DNA of 64,000 bases from Thiobius zoothamnicola (GTDB lineage Bacteria; Pseudomonadota; Gammaproteobacteria; Chromatiales; Chromatiaceae), in contig OY782758.1 in assembly GCA_963678215.1 (NCBI GenBank), forward strand, positions 1,612,001 to 1,676,000. Reading direction: 5' to 3'. Both the position numbers and the translations under genes were made by a program. Shown in pieces: positions 51,792 to 60,861 of the stretch (the stretch's first letter is position 1; each line of letters opens with the position of its first letter). The notes beneath the pieces are model-generated. The model was not told the origin of the DNA. It saw only the letters and a program-made list of their open reading frames with translations, and did not search any database.

Positions 51792-52334
51792 TTATTTACG
51801 ATAAACACTCTGCACCATAGCCTCCACATCACCCTGCGGGCCATATCCAGCCGCCGTCACGCGGTACCATTCGCCTTGATCAAGTGCCGATGTGAGACCA
51901 CGTTTGAGGCTGGCCCCACGCTCCACCACGGACAAACGCTCAATGATATAGCGCGGCTGCCTGCTGACATCCAATAACTGAGTCGCGCCAGTATTTTGAC
52001 CATATGAGATGGTGTTCTCGCCACTGATCCAATCCACATGGTCACTCCGCCAAGCCTGTTCGCCCTGCTCAGCCAATTGGCACAGGCCCTCCGCACATTC
52101 TGCATCAAATAAGGTATCCGTTTGAATATTGTCTACAATATCCCGCTCACCATCCCGTAAACCGGCTTCAGCTATTTGCAAAACCTGATAACGGGTATTC
52201 ACTTCAGCCGACATGCGCTCATGCAATAAAATCAGTTGGGTATGACTGACAGCCAACAACGTCAGCACCAATAAGAGCACCAGGGATATCACCAGCGCCA
52301 TGCCTTGTTGGCGACGCCGGTTAAGATGCCTCAT
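51792..52334 (-). CDS. pilX: Minor pilin assembly protein PilX
   Basis: 180 residues with a PilX N-terminus: RRRQQGMALVISLVLLLVLT, a type IV pilin-like helix, then HERMSAEVNTRYQVLQIAEAGLRDGE, typical of PilX. The start overlaps the end of pilW by 4 bases. Helps initiate pilus assembly. No PilY1 gene follows; fimV is next. Confidence 0.88.
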   Translation of the reverse strand: MRHLNRRRQQGMALVISLVLLLVLTLLAVSHTQLILLHERMSAEVNTRYQVLQIAEAGLRDGERDIVDNIQTDTLFDAECAEGLCQLAEQGEQAWRSDHVDWISGENTISYGQNTGATQLLDVSRQPRYIIERLSVVERGASLKRGLTSALDQGEWYRVTAAGYGPQGDVEAMVQSVYRK

Positions 52335-53482
52335 GGCGTGCGATTTCTCAATGCAATGGTAGCCACCAACGCATAGCGTAAACGACCATCCGCTCCAATC
52401 ACTTCTTTGCCATTAAAAGCCAGTGTTTGCTCGCCATCCAGCAAATCATCCCGCTCGCTTTGCAACAGTATCTCCATCCGTACGCTGACGACTCGCTCCC
52501 AATCATCCACGTCAGCCGCCGTGACATATTGATCAGCCGCGCTATCGGGCAGGGGTTGGTCGATATCCTCCCCATATAAAAACTGCAAACTTTCAATATT
52601 TTCCAGAATCGGCTGCGCCCTTGATCTGGTTGGATCACGCCATTCACGTAAATAGAGGGTCACGGCGCTTGTTGGATCGTCGTGAACTCTGCGGCCAACA
52701 AAATAAGTCCGACCAACCAAGGCAAAAGCCAATGCGCCGGGTTGACTGGTCAGTACGCGATCATTGGCAACGCCTTCACAGCCGACCATGGAAATGCTGA
52801 CATCGGATCGACCGGAAACTTCACAAGCACGCACCACATTAACACTGGCGCAATCGGCTAATAGTAACATTTCCCCTGCTTCTATGCCCGGATTGGCCGA
52901 CAACCTGATTGCAGAATTTGTGATCGACTGAACGAAAGCCGGTTCGCCCTCAACAAGCCACAAACGAATGGCGTCACTGCGCGGCACGCTACGGGTATTT
53001 TGATCAACGCTGGCGGTGCCCGTGCCATCATTACGGCGCGCGCTGGTCGTCCATAAACCACTGGAAGCGATATCAACAACCACCTCATCTGTCAGCACAG
53101 CATAATGACCATCTCCGGTATCTTCAGCCTCCCATCCTTGCAAACCACCACGCAACACATATAAAGCGTTCATGGGTTCCACGGTCTGGTCATACGTCGT
53201 ATTCACCCACAATTCGCCTGCCAACGTGGAGACTGATGCATCAAAAACCTTGGACGCGCGACTATTACATCCCAGATAACCCGCCATACGGATGTCCTGC
53301 GCCAATAAAGGCACGACATAACGCGCGCTATCCTGCAAATGCGTCATCGCCTGACTGAGTTGGTAAGATTTTTTATTTGCCACAAATAAGGCGATCAAGC
53401 TGCTAATCAGCACCAGACTGATCAACATCGCCGCCAGCATTTCAATCAGGCTGATGCCCCGATACCCATACCATCGCCTCAT
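52331..53482 (-). CDS. pilW: Minor pilin PilW
   Basis: 383 residues: YRGISLIEMLAAMLISLVLI at the N-terminus (class III-like signal with Glu), FVANKKSYQLSQAMTHLQDSARYVVPLLAQDIRMAGYLGC (the PilW signature), and a long variable C-terminal part. Overlaps pilV and pilX by 4 bases each, so the three are translated together. Confidence 0.9.
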   Translation of the reverse strand: MRRWYGYRGISLIEMLAAMLISLVLISSLIALFVANKKSYQLSQAMTHLQDSARYVVPLLAQDIRMAGYLGCNSRASKVFDASVSTLAGELWVNTTYDQTVEPMNALYVLRGGLQGWEAEDTGDGHYAVLTDEVVVDIASSGLWTTSARRNDGTGTASVDQNTRSVPRSDAIRLWLVEGEPAFVQSITNSAIRLSANPGIEAGEMLLLADCASVNVVRACEVSGRSDVSISMVGCEGVANDRVLTSQPGALAFALVGRTYFVGRRVHDDPTSAVTLYLREWRDPTRSRAQPILENIESLQFLYGEDIDQPLPDSAADQYVTAADVDDWERVVSVRMEILLQSERDDLLDGEQTLAFNGKEVIGADGRLRYALVATIALRNRTP

Positions 53483-53988
53483 GGCGTAAAGGGCAGCACC
53501 AAACGCTGATACGGCGTCGCTGTATTATCATCGCCACCCCACCAGATCTTCACCGCATAGATCCCGCCGCCGCCATCACAAGCCGGCTGATCCGCGCTAT
53601 CTCCATCATTCGGCGAGCTATCCAAACAAACCCTCCCTTCACCGGAAGGTAAACGCGCTTCAATGGCCGCGCTCCATAAAGATAAATCATCAGCCGCCAG
53701 TTGCTCTCCGCTGCATCCAGTTGGCGTCTGACAACGGATAGCATCACCCGACGATGCGGCCATGAGATAATTGCCCTGGTGGTTAGCTTGTAGGCGCCCG
53801 ACAATATCCTGCGCCAAAATCGCCGCCTGAGTGCGATAATAAACCTCCCGATTGCTTTTAATGCCAGTGAATTGCAAGCTAGCCAACCCCAACACGCCAA
53901 TCGATAAAATGAGTAACGCCACCAAAACTTCAAGCAAAGTAAACCCCGGCTGAAACACTTGTTCACGCACTGCACACCCCAAACACAT
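53479..53988 (-). CDS. pilV: Minor pilin PilV
   Basis: 169 residues with leader MCLGCAVREQVFQPG and cleavage G/FTLLEVLVALLILSIGVLGLA, matching PilV of the minor pilin set. LQFTGIKSNREVYYRTQAAILAQDIVGRLQAN follows. Cysteines occur in pairs (CQTPTGC, and CLD...PAC). First of pilV-pilW-pilX. FimT/FimU is not seen upstream; thiO is divergent at 34 bases. Confidence 0.9.
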   Translation of the reverse strand: MCLGCAVREQVFQPGFTLLEVLVALLILSIGVLGLASLQFTGIKSNREVYYRTQAAILAQDIVGRLQANHQGNYLMAASSGDAIRCQTPTGCSGEQLAADDLSLWSAAIEARLPSGEGRVCLDSSPNDGDSADQPACDGGGGIYAVKIWWGGDDNTATPYQRLVLPFTP

Positions 53989-54021
53989 TCCGACTTACCT
54001 GTTTTTATACGCCATTAGCCT

Positions 54022-55116
54022 ATGTCTCAACACTTCATTATCGTCGGCGGCGGCGTCATCGGCATGCTGACCGCACGGGAACTGCAACTCGCCGGTTCAC
54101 AAGTCACGCTGATTGAGCGCAATCAACCCGGGCAGGAATCCTCCTGGGCTGGCGGCGGCATTATTTCCCCCCTGTTTCCCTGGCGTTATCTCGACAGCAT
54201 CAACCATCTCGCGCACTACAGTCAGGCGCACTACCCGCAACTCTGCGCGGAACTGGCGCACAACACTGGCATCGACCCTGAATTCACCCGCAGCGGCATG
54301 CTCATGATCGCAGCGGATGAAATGCATCAGGCGCAAGCCTGGGCAGCGCAACACCAACGCAACCTCGCCTTTATTGATGGCGAGCGCTATCAAGCACTGG
54401 AACCCGCTGCTGACATACCCCCAGAACAGGCGATCTGGATGCCGGAAGTCGGGCAAATCCGCAATCCCCGCTTAATAAAATCGTTGCAGCTTGAATTGGC
54501 CAGGCGACAAATCACCTTATTGACGCATACACCAGTCACTGGACTCATTCACCAAGGTGATGCTTGTCGGGGTGTCATCACAAAAGCCGGGCCGCTGTAT
54601 GCCGATGGCGTGGTGATCTGCGCCGGTGCCTGGAGCCAGACATTACTCAAGGAAACCCCGCTACCACCAGACATCTGGCCGGTACGCGGGCAAATGCTAC
54701 TCTTCAAAACCGAACCAGGCATCATTCAACGTATCGTTCTGGAAAAAAATCGCTATATCATCCCCCGCCGCGATGGTCGGGTGCTGTTTGGCAGTACCAT
54801 GGAAACCGTGGGTTTCGACCCACAAACCACTCAGACAGCGCGTGATGAACTCCATGAAATCGCCTTAACGCGCTTTCCTGTCTTGGCAAAATACCCCATT
54901 GAACGACACTGGGCCGGACTTCGACCCGCCTCGCCAGCGGGCGTACCCTACATCAGCCGCCACCCGGAAATCCGCAATTTATATGTCAATGCCGGACAAT
55001 ATCGTAACGGTATTGTGCTCGGCCTCGCATCAGCCCGTTTAACTGCTGATTTGATGACGAACCGATCACCAATATTGGATCCAAAACCTTATGGATGGAC
55101 TATCGGCAGAGGATGA
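54022..55116 (+). CDS. thiO: Glycine oxidase ThiO
   Basis: FAD-dependent oxidase giving iminoglycine for the thiazole part of thiamine. 364 residues: FIIVGGGVIGMLTARELQLAG (FAD site), ERNQPGQESSWAGGGIISPLFPW, GVVICAGAWSQTLL, RYIIPRRDGRVLFGSTMETVGFD, and HWAGLRPASPAGVPYI with NAGQYRNGIVLGLAS at the end. Neighbouring thiO and minor pilin genes is known from Pseudomonas. No other thiamine gene is in the window. Confidence 0.93.
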   Translation: MSQHFIIVGGGVIGMLTARELQLAGSQVTLIERNQPGQESSWAGGGIISPLFPWRYLDSINHLAHYSQAHYPQLCAELAHNTGIDPEFTRSGMLMIAADEMHQAQAWAAQHQRNLAFIDGERYQALEPAADIPPEQAIWMPEVGQIRNPRLIKSLQLELARRQITLLTHTPVTGLIHQGDACRGVITKAGPLYADGVVICAGAWSQTLLKETPLPPDIWPVRGQMLLFKTEPGIIQRIVLEKNRYIIPRRDGRVLFGSTMETVGFDPQTTQTARDELHEIALTRFPVLAKYPIERHWAGLRPASPAGVPYISRHPEIRNLYVNAGQYRNGIVLGLASARLTADLMTNRSPILDPKPYGWTIGRG

Positions 55117-55122
55117 GCCAAC

Positions 55123-55140
55123 GTGCACCTTTCGGTGCAC
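55123..55140. terminator. Hairpin between convergent thiO and TIGR02270 gene
   Basis: GTGCACC-tttc-GGTGCAC, a perfect 7-base stem 6 bases after the thiO stop and 6 before the stop of the opposite gene. No T-run. Confidence 0.5.
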
Positions 55141-55146
55141 AGAACA

Positions 55147-56403
55147 TTACTTTGACAACTGAATCCCTATCGGCCAACCGCAATCCAGCCAGGGCTGATG
55201 GTATTTGACCAAACCATGCAAAGCCGCCAAAGCGCGTTGGCGTTGATTGCCATTGGCCAGAATCCGCCGTAGATTCTCTTCCTGGATTTCCAACCCGGCC
55301 AAATACGCCACGCCAGGCCTAAAATGCGCTTGATGGATTCGCCACCATTGCGCCACCGCTTCGGGACAAGGATCCGGTAAATCATCTTCCCAATCACTGA
55401 TGAACGGATCTTCGCGGCGACGTTCCGTCAAAGTCGGTTGTTCCGCGATATCGTCTTCACAATCAGCGCAGGTCTCACCGCCTTCCAGGTCTTGCTCGTC
55501 CAGATCCGCGCCCGTGAGTAAGGTAAAGGCTTCTCCGGCGGCACGCGCCGTTTCAGGATCCGCCATCGCGGGAAAAAGCCGCTCGACTTGCTCCGGTAAA
55601 CCCGCAACTGCCACCGCATACAATTTGACCCGCATGGAGAGATCCGGACTGGCCCAAAGATTTTCAATCCATTCAGCCGCATGCGCCGGATTGTCGGCCT
55701 GTAAAAAAACCAGTGTTATAGCATCCAACAGATGCGGATTGTTTTCAACGGCAAAACGTTGCAAGGCTTTATCACCAGCGGAATCCCCCAGCAACAAGCC
55801 AGCACGCGCGGCGGCAAAGGCAATATCAGGTTGTTCATCAACATAATGTTGCCGCACGAAATCCAAATGATCCTGCGCTTGATGCTCACCCAACCAATGC
55901 AACCATTGAATACGCACAGCAGACGCCGGGTTATCAGCAACCTGTTGGATCACGGATGGGTGCAACCACGGCGCATGGGCGCGCGCCACCGCGATGGCGG
56001 TTTGTTGCGCCACCGGAGAAGGATGTTCGTAACAGCGCAATAACCAGTATTCGATCTTTTCAGATTTTTCCCACAAACAGGCATCGACGATTTCTTGATA
56101 GTGAGTTGCCTCATCAGCTTTGAGCTGATCCAAAGCGCGATCAAACAACCGGGGCTGGTGGTAACGGATACCCAATACGGCCAAGACGAAAGCGCTGCCC
56201 CAATCATCCGATGCCAACCAATCCTCCACGGCTTCACCATCCATCAAAGCGATGCCCAAAGCATCCAGATAGGCCTCCAACCGTTCTGCCTGTTCCTGAA
56301 AATCCACGAAATAATAACGCGCATGCTGCTTGGCCTGATCAAACAGAAACCAGGCGTAAGGGGCATCTTTGGCAAGTTGGGTTTGGAGGAGTGGGGCGTA
56401 CAT
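55147..56403 (-). CDS. TIGR02270-family protein (HEAT-like repeats, T6SS-associated)
   Basis: 418 residues with repeated helical pairs (PVAQQTAIAVARAHAPWLHP, ASAVRIQWLHWLGEHQAQDH, AFAAARAGLLLGDSAGDKAL) like HEAT repeats, an acidic CADCEDD insertion and a C-terminal part with QWWRIHQAHFRPGVAYLAGL and NGNQRQRALAALHGL. The overall form is that of TIGR02270 proteins, which sit in type VI effector loci. Function unknown; a chaperone or adaptor role is inferred. Ends the T6SS block, 80 bases beyond the propeller genes. Confidence 0.75.
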   Translation of the reverse strand: MYAPLLQTQLAKDAPYAWFLFDQAKQHARYYFVDFQEQAERLEAYLDALGIALMDGEAVEDWLASDDWGSAFVLAVLGIRYHQPRLFDRALDQLKADEATHYQEIVDACLWEKSEKIEYWLLRCYEHPSPVAQQTAIAVARAHAPWLHPSVIQQVADNPASAVRIQWLHWLGEHQAQDHLDFVRQHYVDEQPDIAFAAARAGLLLGDSAGDKALQRFAVENNPHLLDAITLVFLQADNPAHAAEWIENLWASPDLSMRVKLYAVAVAGLPEQVERLFPAMADPETARAAGEAFTLLTGADLDEQDLEGGETCADCEDDIAEQPTLTERRREDPFISDWEDDLPDPCPEAVAQWWRIHQAHFRPGVAYLAGLEIQEENLRRILANGNQRQRALAALHGLVKYHQPWLDCGWPIGIQLSK

Positions 56404-56483
56404 TACGAAATGAGGTCTGTATCAAAAATCAGTGCAAACTTGGATGTCGCGCTAATCATTTATTACGCCTGAGCGGGCTGTTT

Positions 56484-57605
56484 TCATAATTCACCGCCCC
56501 TATCCGTTCCGTGAGGCGCGAACAACACTTTCCATTCCTGCCCATCGAAAGCGACGACTTCATCGGTACCGGCAACCAACAGGATTTCGCCGTCCGTGCT
56601 CAAGGTATGTATTGAGGCGGGTGCCAGCATGAAGTCGTCGTCTCCGTCCAGCGACAGTCTATCCATGAATTCCACAATGCCCTGATCCGCGCCCGCCTCG
56701 ATCAGAGCGTGTTTTTCGTCATCGCTGAATTGACTCTGCTCCGTCACCATGGAACCCAAGCTTCTCAAGCCCGGAGCCGGTTGTATGTCTTTTTGATCGA
56801 AAACGTACAAACCATCCCCACCGCAGGCCAAATAGAGTTGATCCCGGTACCAAGCCATATCCGAGATATTGACATCCGGCGCTCTGACATCAAGCACTTT
56901 CCATTTTTCATCCCTGCCTTCTATGAGCATCCCGTGTGAGCAACCGATATACACTTTTCCGTTTGGCGCACAGCAAAGCGATTTAAGGTCTGCATTGGTC
57001 GGGCAATCCAGGTTTTTCCAAACCTTTCCATCAAAATGGAATAAATCACCCTCTCCGCCACAGGCGTAAATATCGTTCTCGGAAAATCCGCCAATGTCAT
57101 TGAAACCCAATTCAACGCCGTCTTCCTGCCATTGCTCGATTTGTTTGGGGTCGTTCCCATACAGGCAGGTCCATTCATCTACTCCTTCCCTGCGGAATAC
57201 CGTACGCCAATGAGCCGAAATATACGCCTTTCCGGCGATGCCTCTCACCCGTGTTATCGGACAATTGTTTTGTATTTCAATATGGCTTTCTTCGATTAAA
57301 TTGGGTTTCCCGTCTTCCTTAAGACCGTGCTGCGCAAACACGTCGCCTTCCCAACCAACCAAGACGAATTCATTGCGTTCGCCGGAAGTAATGCAGCAGT
57401 GAGAGCGATAGTATCCGCCTCTACAGTTGGCTCCCCATATGTTTTTTGTCTTAGGATAATAAAAGCAAACGCATGCGCCTTCCGCATCGCCATCATGTTC
57501 AAGCACCACATACAAAGCATTTCGGTTTTGTATCGCACACCCCACAGGAGAGTGATTGATACAAGCCTTCTGTACTGTATCGTAAATACCTGCGGACATT
57601 CGCAT
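56484..57605 (-). CDS. Beta-propeller-like protein 1, probable immunity protein
   Basis: 373 residues with repeated blade-like units: NDIGGFSENDIYACGGEGDL-FHFDGKVWKNLDCP, LCCAPNGKVYIGCSHGMLIE, ISDMAWYRDQLYLACGGDGL. No signal peptide and rich in Cys and Trp. Similar in pattern to the next gene (57645), pointing to a duplication. Located just after a PAAR-nuclease gene on the same strand, the place expected for a cytoplasmic immunity protein. Function inferred from context only. Confidence 0.65.
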   Translation of the reverse strand: MRMSAGIYDTVQKACINHSPVGCAIQNRNALYVVLEHDGDAEGACVCFYYPKTKNIWGANCRGGYYRSHCCITSGERNEFVLVGWEGDVFAQHGLKEDGKPNLIEESHIEIQNNCPITRVRGIAGKAYISAHWRTVFRREGVDEWTCLYGNDPKQIEQWQEDGVELGFNDIGGFSENDIYACGGEGDLFHFDGKVWKNLDCPTNADLKSLCCAPNGKVYIGCSHGMLIEGRDEKWKVLDVRAPDVNISDMAWYRDQLYLACGGDGLYVFDQKDIQPAPGLRSLGSMVTEQSQFSDDEKHALIEAGADQGIVEFMDRLSLDGDDDFMLAPASIHTLSTDGEILLVAGTDEVVAFDGQEWKVLFAPHGTDRGGEL

Positions 57606-57644
57606 ATGGGGCTCTTATGGAGAAATAAGGGAAACAGCAGAAAA

Positions 57645-58637
57645 TTATTCCTTAGGCGGAGAAACTATCGTCTCCCATGAGCATCCATTAAATAGCAGAA
57701 CATTTTCCGAATTATATGCAATTAAAATTTCACCATTGCTTACGACGCCATGAAAAGAAAAAAGGCTATTTACCTCTTCCGAAGGAACAATCTCAAACAT
57801 ATTATTTTTTACTTGGTACAAGTTTTCTTGTGTTGTAACGTATAAAATGCCTTTAAACCAGGCAAGGTCAATAAAATCATCTTGAGTTAAATTTTGATTA
57901 AGCACCTCCCATTTGTTATCTTTTCCTTTCAGTAATCCACCCCTTTCCGAGGCAACATAAACATATCCGTCATTCGCGCAAAGAACCTTATTTAGATCCG
58001 AATTACTGGGCACATCAACAATTTCCCAGGTTTTACCGTCATAATGCCACATGTCTCCCACATCACCGCATGCATATATATTGTTCTGATTAAAACCGTC
58101 TACGGACTTAAATCCAAAATCCAAATTTAGTATGTTCCCTCTTTTCTTTGCTTCAAATATTTCTTTATGCAAATATGAAAATTGCCCAGGGTTAGTTAAA
58201 TCTATCCAAGTCTTATGACTTACACGCTTTAACAATTTTCTTGGCCTTCCTACCGCATAAATATTACCATGAATAGCATGGAGATCATGAACAGAGAAAG
58301 TGGAATCCTTAAATGGTAATTCATATAACGGAAAATCCTCGGAAGCCTGATTGTTTTCCCAGGCTTTGCCATGAAGATCAACAAGAACTATTTTCTTTTC
58401 ATTTTGGTCATATTCTATTTTTAGGTAATAAGTACCGCCTGCCCAACCTCGCTGTCCAACCTTGTCAATATCTAGTCTATAAATAATGTACTTAACAATA
58501 TAATCTGCCATCACCGAGTAACCCTCAGATGGATCTGGATCCTCGTACACAACAAATACCAATGTATTGTTATTTACAATAATGCAATCGGTTATAGAAA
58601 AGCCTTTCATATTGTCATTATAGTCTTTTTTATTCAC
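57645..58637 (-). CDS. Beta-propeller-like protein 2, probable immunity protein
   Basis: 330 residues, a paralogue of 56484-57605: both share KSVDGFNQNNIYACGDVGDM-WHYDGKTWEIVDVP, VLCANDGYVYVASERGGLLK and FIDLAWFKGILYVTTQENLY. Base composition is clearly more AT-rich than the flanking T6SS genes, and Asn/Lys/Ile codons dominate, suggesting recent acquisition. It begins 12 bases after the effector stop and is thus the prime candidate to neutralise it. Confidence 0.68.
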   Translation of the reverse strand: MNKKDYNDNMKGFSITDCIIVNNNTLVFVVYEDPDPSEGYSVMADYIVKYIIYRLDIDKVGQRGWAGGTYYLKIEYDQNEKKIVLVDLHGKAWENNQASEDFPLYELPFKDSTFSVHDLHAIHGNIYAVGRPRKLLKRVSHKTWIDLTNPGQFSYLHKEIFEAKKRGNILNLDFGFKSVDGFNQNNIYACGDVGDMWHYDGKTWEIVDVPSNSDLNKVLCANDGYVYVASERGGLLKGKDNKWEVLNQNLTQDDFIDLAWFKGILYVTTQENLYQVKNNMFEIVPSEEVNSLFSFHGVVSNGEILIAYNSENVLLFNGCSWETIVSPPKE

Positions 58638-58649
58638 TGTTTTACCCTC

Positions 58650-59795
58650 TTAATTTGGTAATAGGTCATCAGATGATGATGGCAATGCGCTCCCATTCTT
58701 AGAGCTTACCGCCTTCAAGTCCGCTCCAAGATGACACTCCCACTTTTCCTTATATTGGTTATTTAGTTGAGCGCGTATGCATGCAGGATTGCAATTGCCG
58801 AATGTTTTTGTGTGTGCCTTTACCGCAGCATCCCTTGCATTCCCATAATTAAAATTATCCTTTACATCTTGCGCGAATATATCTGTATTATCGTGCATTT
58901 TCTTATGAGAGCCTCCTACGGAGTGATATTTACCTTCTGCACAAACAACCGGTGCTTCATGCTCATTGTATCCACCAGGACAAACATCAGATGATTTAAC
59001 GCCGCGTTTTCCTGTTTCAGTAAACCACGCATCAGGCATGACATGATGGCCCGTTTGTGCAGAACAGCACCCTCTTATGGTATCTTTTCCCCCCGAGTTT
59101 CTCCACGAACTGGTATCTGAAGGATCATGGTAGGTATCGTTCATTGGAACCAACATACATTTTCTTGCCTTTAAACAATCATTTTCTGCTGCTTTTTCGG
59201 CATGCTTGTCAGAGTTTTTTTTGTTAGTAGGTTTGTTTCCCTTCAAACCCTCACAATGCTTCTCTTTCCAACTTTCGCCTTTTGATAGCGGGTTACCACC
59301 TGTGTCCTTACTGCACTTATCTTCGACTTCTTTAAATTCATTTTCACATGCTCCTCCTTCTTGAGTGTCTTTTTCATCTATGTATTTCCATACACCCGTA
59401 TTCCCCATCTTCGACCCATGATTATGCGTCGTCATATCCGTATGCCGATCGACATTCTTGCCTTCGACTTTGACATTCATCGACCAGCTTGTGAAATACG
59501 CTTTGCCTTTCTTGACACCGCTCACAACCCCCTTAGGCCCTGCGGCGGCTTCATTCCCGGTACTGGTCTTGAAATAAGACACATCCTTCTTCATCACCGG
59601 CTTACCGCTGATCATCACAGTCTTGGAGGCGTTCGCGGTATCTTTGGCATAGGCCGTATTGGGATAAGGCACTGGAACCCAACCCGCCGGCGGCGAGGGC
59701 GGCGTGAAGCAAGGATCCGGAAAAGCGGCGATGGCTTTGCCATCCGCCGCCTTACAAGCGATTTCCAAACCATTAGCAAAGACATTATTCGCCAT
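58650..59795 (-). CDS. T6SS effector: PAAR-like DUF4150 domain with GHH-type nuclease tail
   Basis: 381 residues. The N-terminal DUF4150 (PAAR-like) domain spans about residues 1-130: PDPCFTPPSPPAGWVPVPYP, SKTVMISGKPVMKKDVSYFK, HTDMTTHNHGS. A Lys/Cys-rich linker follows. The C-terminal toxin has TGHHVMPDAWF and NEHEAPVVCAEG-HSVGGSHKKMHDN, matching the Tox-GHH2 HNH/endonuclease VII class. The N-terminal half has normal composition; the tail after about residue 140 is AT-rich like the downstream immunity gene, so the tail and immunity were likely exchanged as a unit. Confidence 0.85.
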   Translation of the reverse strand: MANNVFANGLEIACKAADGKAIAAFPDPCFTPPSPPAGWVPVPYPNTAYAKDTANASKTVMISGKPVMKKDVSYFKTSTGNEAAAGPKGVVSGVKKGKAYFTSWSMNVKVEGKNVDRHTDMTTHNHGSKMGNTGVWKYIDEKDTQEGGACENEFKEVEDKCSKDTGGNPLSKGESWKEKHCEGLKGNKPTNKKNSDKHAEKAAENDCLKARKCMLVPMNDTYHDPSDTSSWRNSGGKDTIRGCCSAQTGHHVMPDAWFTETGKRGVKSSDVCPGGYNEHEAPVVCAEGKYHSVGGSHKKMHDNTDIFAQDVKDNFNYGNARDAAVKAHTKTFGNCNPACIRAQLNNQYKEKWECHLGADLKAVSSKNGSALPSSSDDLLPN

Positions 59796-60861
59796 GAGTT
59801 GGCTCCTGTTTTTCTATGATGTAAGCACCGCGACGGGTATTATCATTACTGATCATGTGCAATCCCCGGTTGCCTGGTGCATAGCCTTTGCGTAGAGCAT
59901 AGTAATCCATCACCAACATGGCACCGCCCACTGCTGCGCCGACTTCGCCAATACTGTCTGCCGGGTGCAAGAGTTGATGTTCCGGCACTTTTTGTTTCAA
60001 TGCGCGCGTAATCGACAAGGCCGCTTCCTTGAAAAAGTATGCTTCGCCAGACACGCTGCTGACCCGGTATTGGGTGTCATGGACTTGAATGCCGGCATCC
60101 TGACAAGCATGACGAATCGCCTGCGCCATACCGTCGCCTTGCAAAGGTTCATCAGCATTGTCAAAGGTGGCAATTTCTTCACCCGCGCCAATACCAGTGA
60201 TCATGATATTGGATGACGTCTGTTCCGGTGTGCTGAGCAGCACTGCAACGGCAGCCTCACCCGGTATGAAACCATTGGGATGATCATCACCCAACAAACG
60301 ACGGCCTTCACCATACAAACCACCACCATAGTATGACAAAGCCGCGCTATTGAGCAGGCTGTCCACGCCGAGCACCAGCACATAAGGAAGTTGCCGTTCA
60401 TACAAGGTTGCATGCGCTTTCCGCAGCGCGCTGATGAAACCAAAGCGCTGTTGATGGAAAAAACATGATTGGCGGTCAAATGGCCCCAGCGACAGCCCGT
60501 CGCAGACTTGCTGATACAGTTCGCTCGCCGCCTGATCTGTCGCCAGGACTCCGGGGCGATCTGCGTTCTGTAAACAAAAGACGACTTGCAGGCCCTGATC
60601 ATCGGTGGGTAATTCGGCAATAGCCTGCTGAATCGCAATCTGGCTCATTCGCGCCAGTCTGGCAATGCCCCTCAGGTATTGTTCATCACCTTCCAGCGCG
60701 ACTGATGCGCCCAGTTGCGGTTCGGCGCTATAGGGCTGGTGAAAGGCGGTTTCCTGGAAACCGTCATAGTCGCACCGCATGGCGGCGGCATTGATTTCAG
60801 CACCACTGCCCAGGCAGGAGATCATACCCAAGCCTGCGATGGTCATAGGTTGAGCGCTCAT
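59785..60861 (-). CDS. Ketoacyl-synthase-like protein of the T6SS effector block
   Basis: 358 residues of the thiolase-like fold: TIAGLGMISCLGSGAEINAA at the start, SALRKAHATLYERQLPYVLV, NGFIPGEAAVAVLLS and SIGEVGAAVGGAMLVMDYYA. The place of the active-site cysteine reads GVDSLLNSAAL with no Cys, so it should not condense acyl chains. Such proteins travel with DUF2169 and DUF4150 genes, so a structural or loading role is likely. It overlaps the effector by 11 bases and DUF2169 by 4. Confidence 0.8.
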   Translation of the reverse strand: MSAQPMTIAGLGMISCLGSGAEINAAAMRCDYDGFQETAFHQPYSAEPQLGASVALEGDEQYLRGIARLARMSQIAIQQAIAELPTDDQGLQVVFCLQNADRPGVLATDQAASELYQQVCDGLSLGPFDRQSCFFHQQRFGFISALRKAHATLYERQLPYVLVLGVDSLLNSAALSYYGGGLYGEGRRLLGDDHPNGFIPGEAAVAVLLSTPEQTSSNIMITGIGAGEEIATFDNADEPLQGDGMAQAIRHACQDAGIQVHDTQYRVSSVSGEAYFFKEAALSITRALKQKVPEHQLLHPADSIGEVGAAVGGAMLVMDYYALRKGYAPGNRGLHMISNDNTRRGAYIIEKQEPTHGE

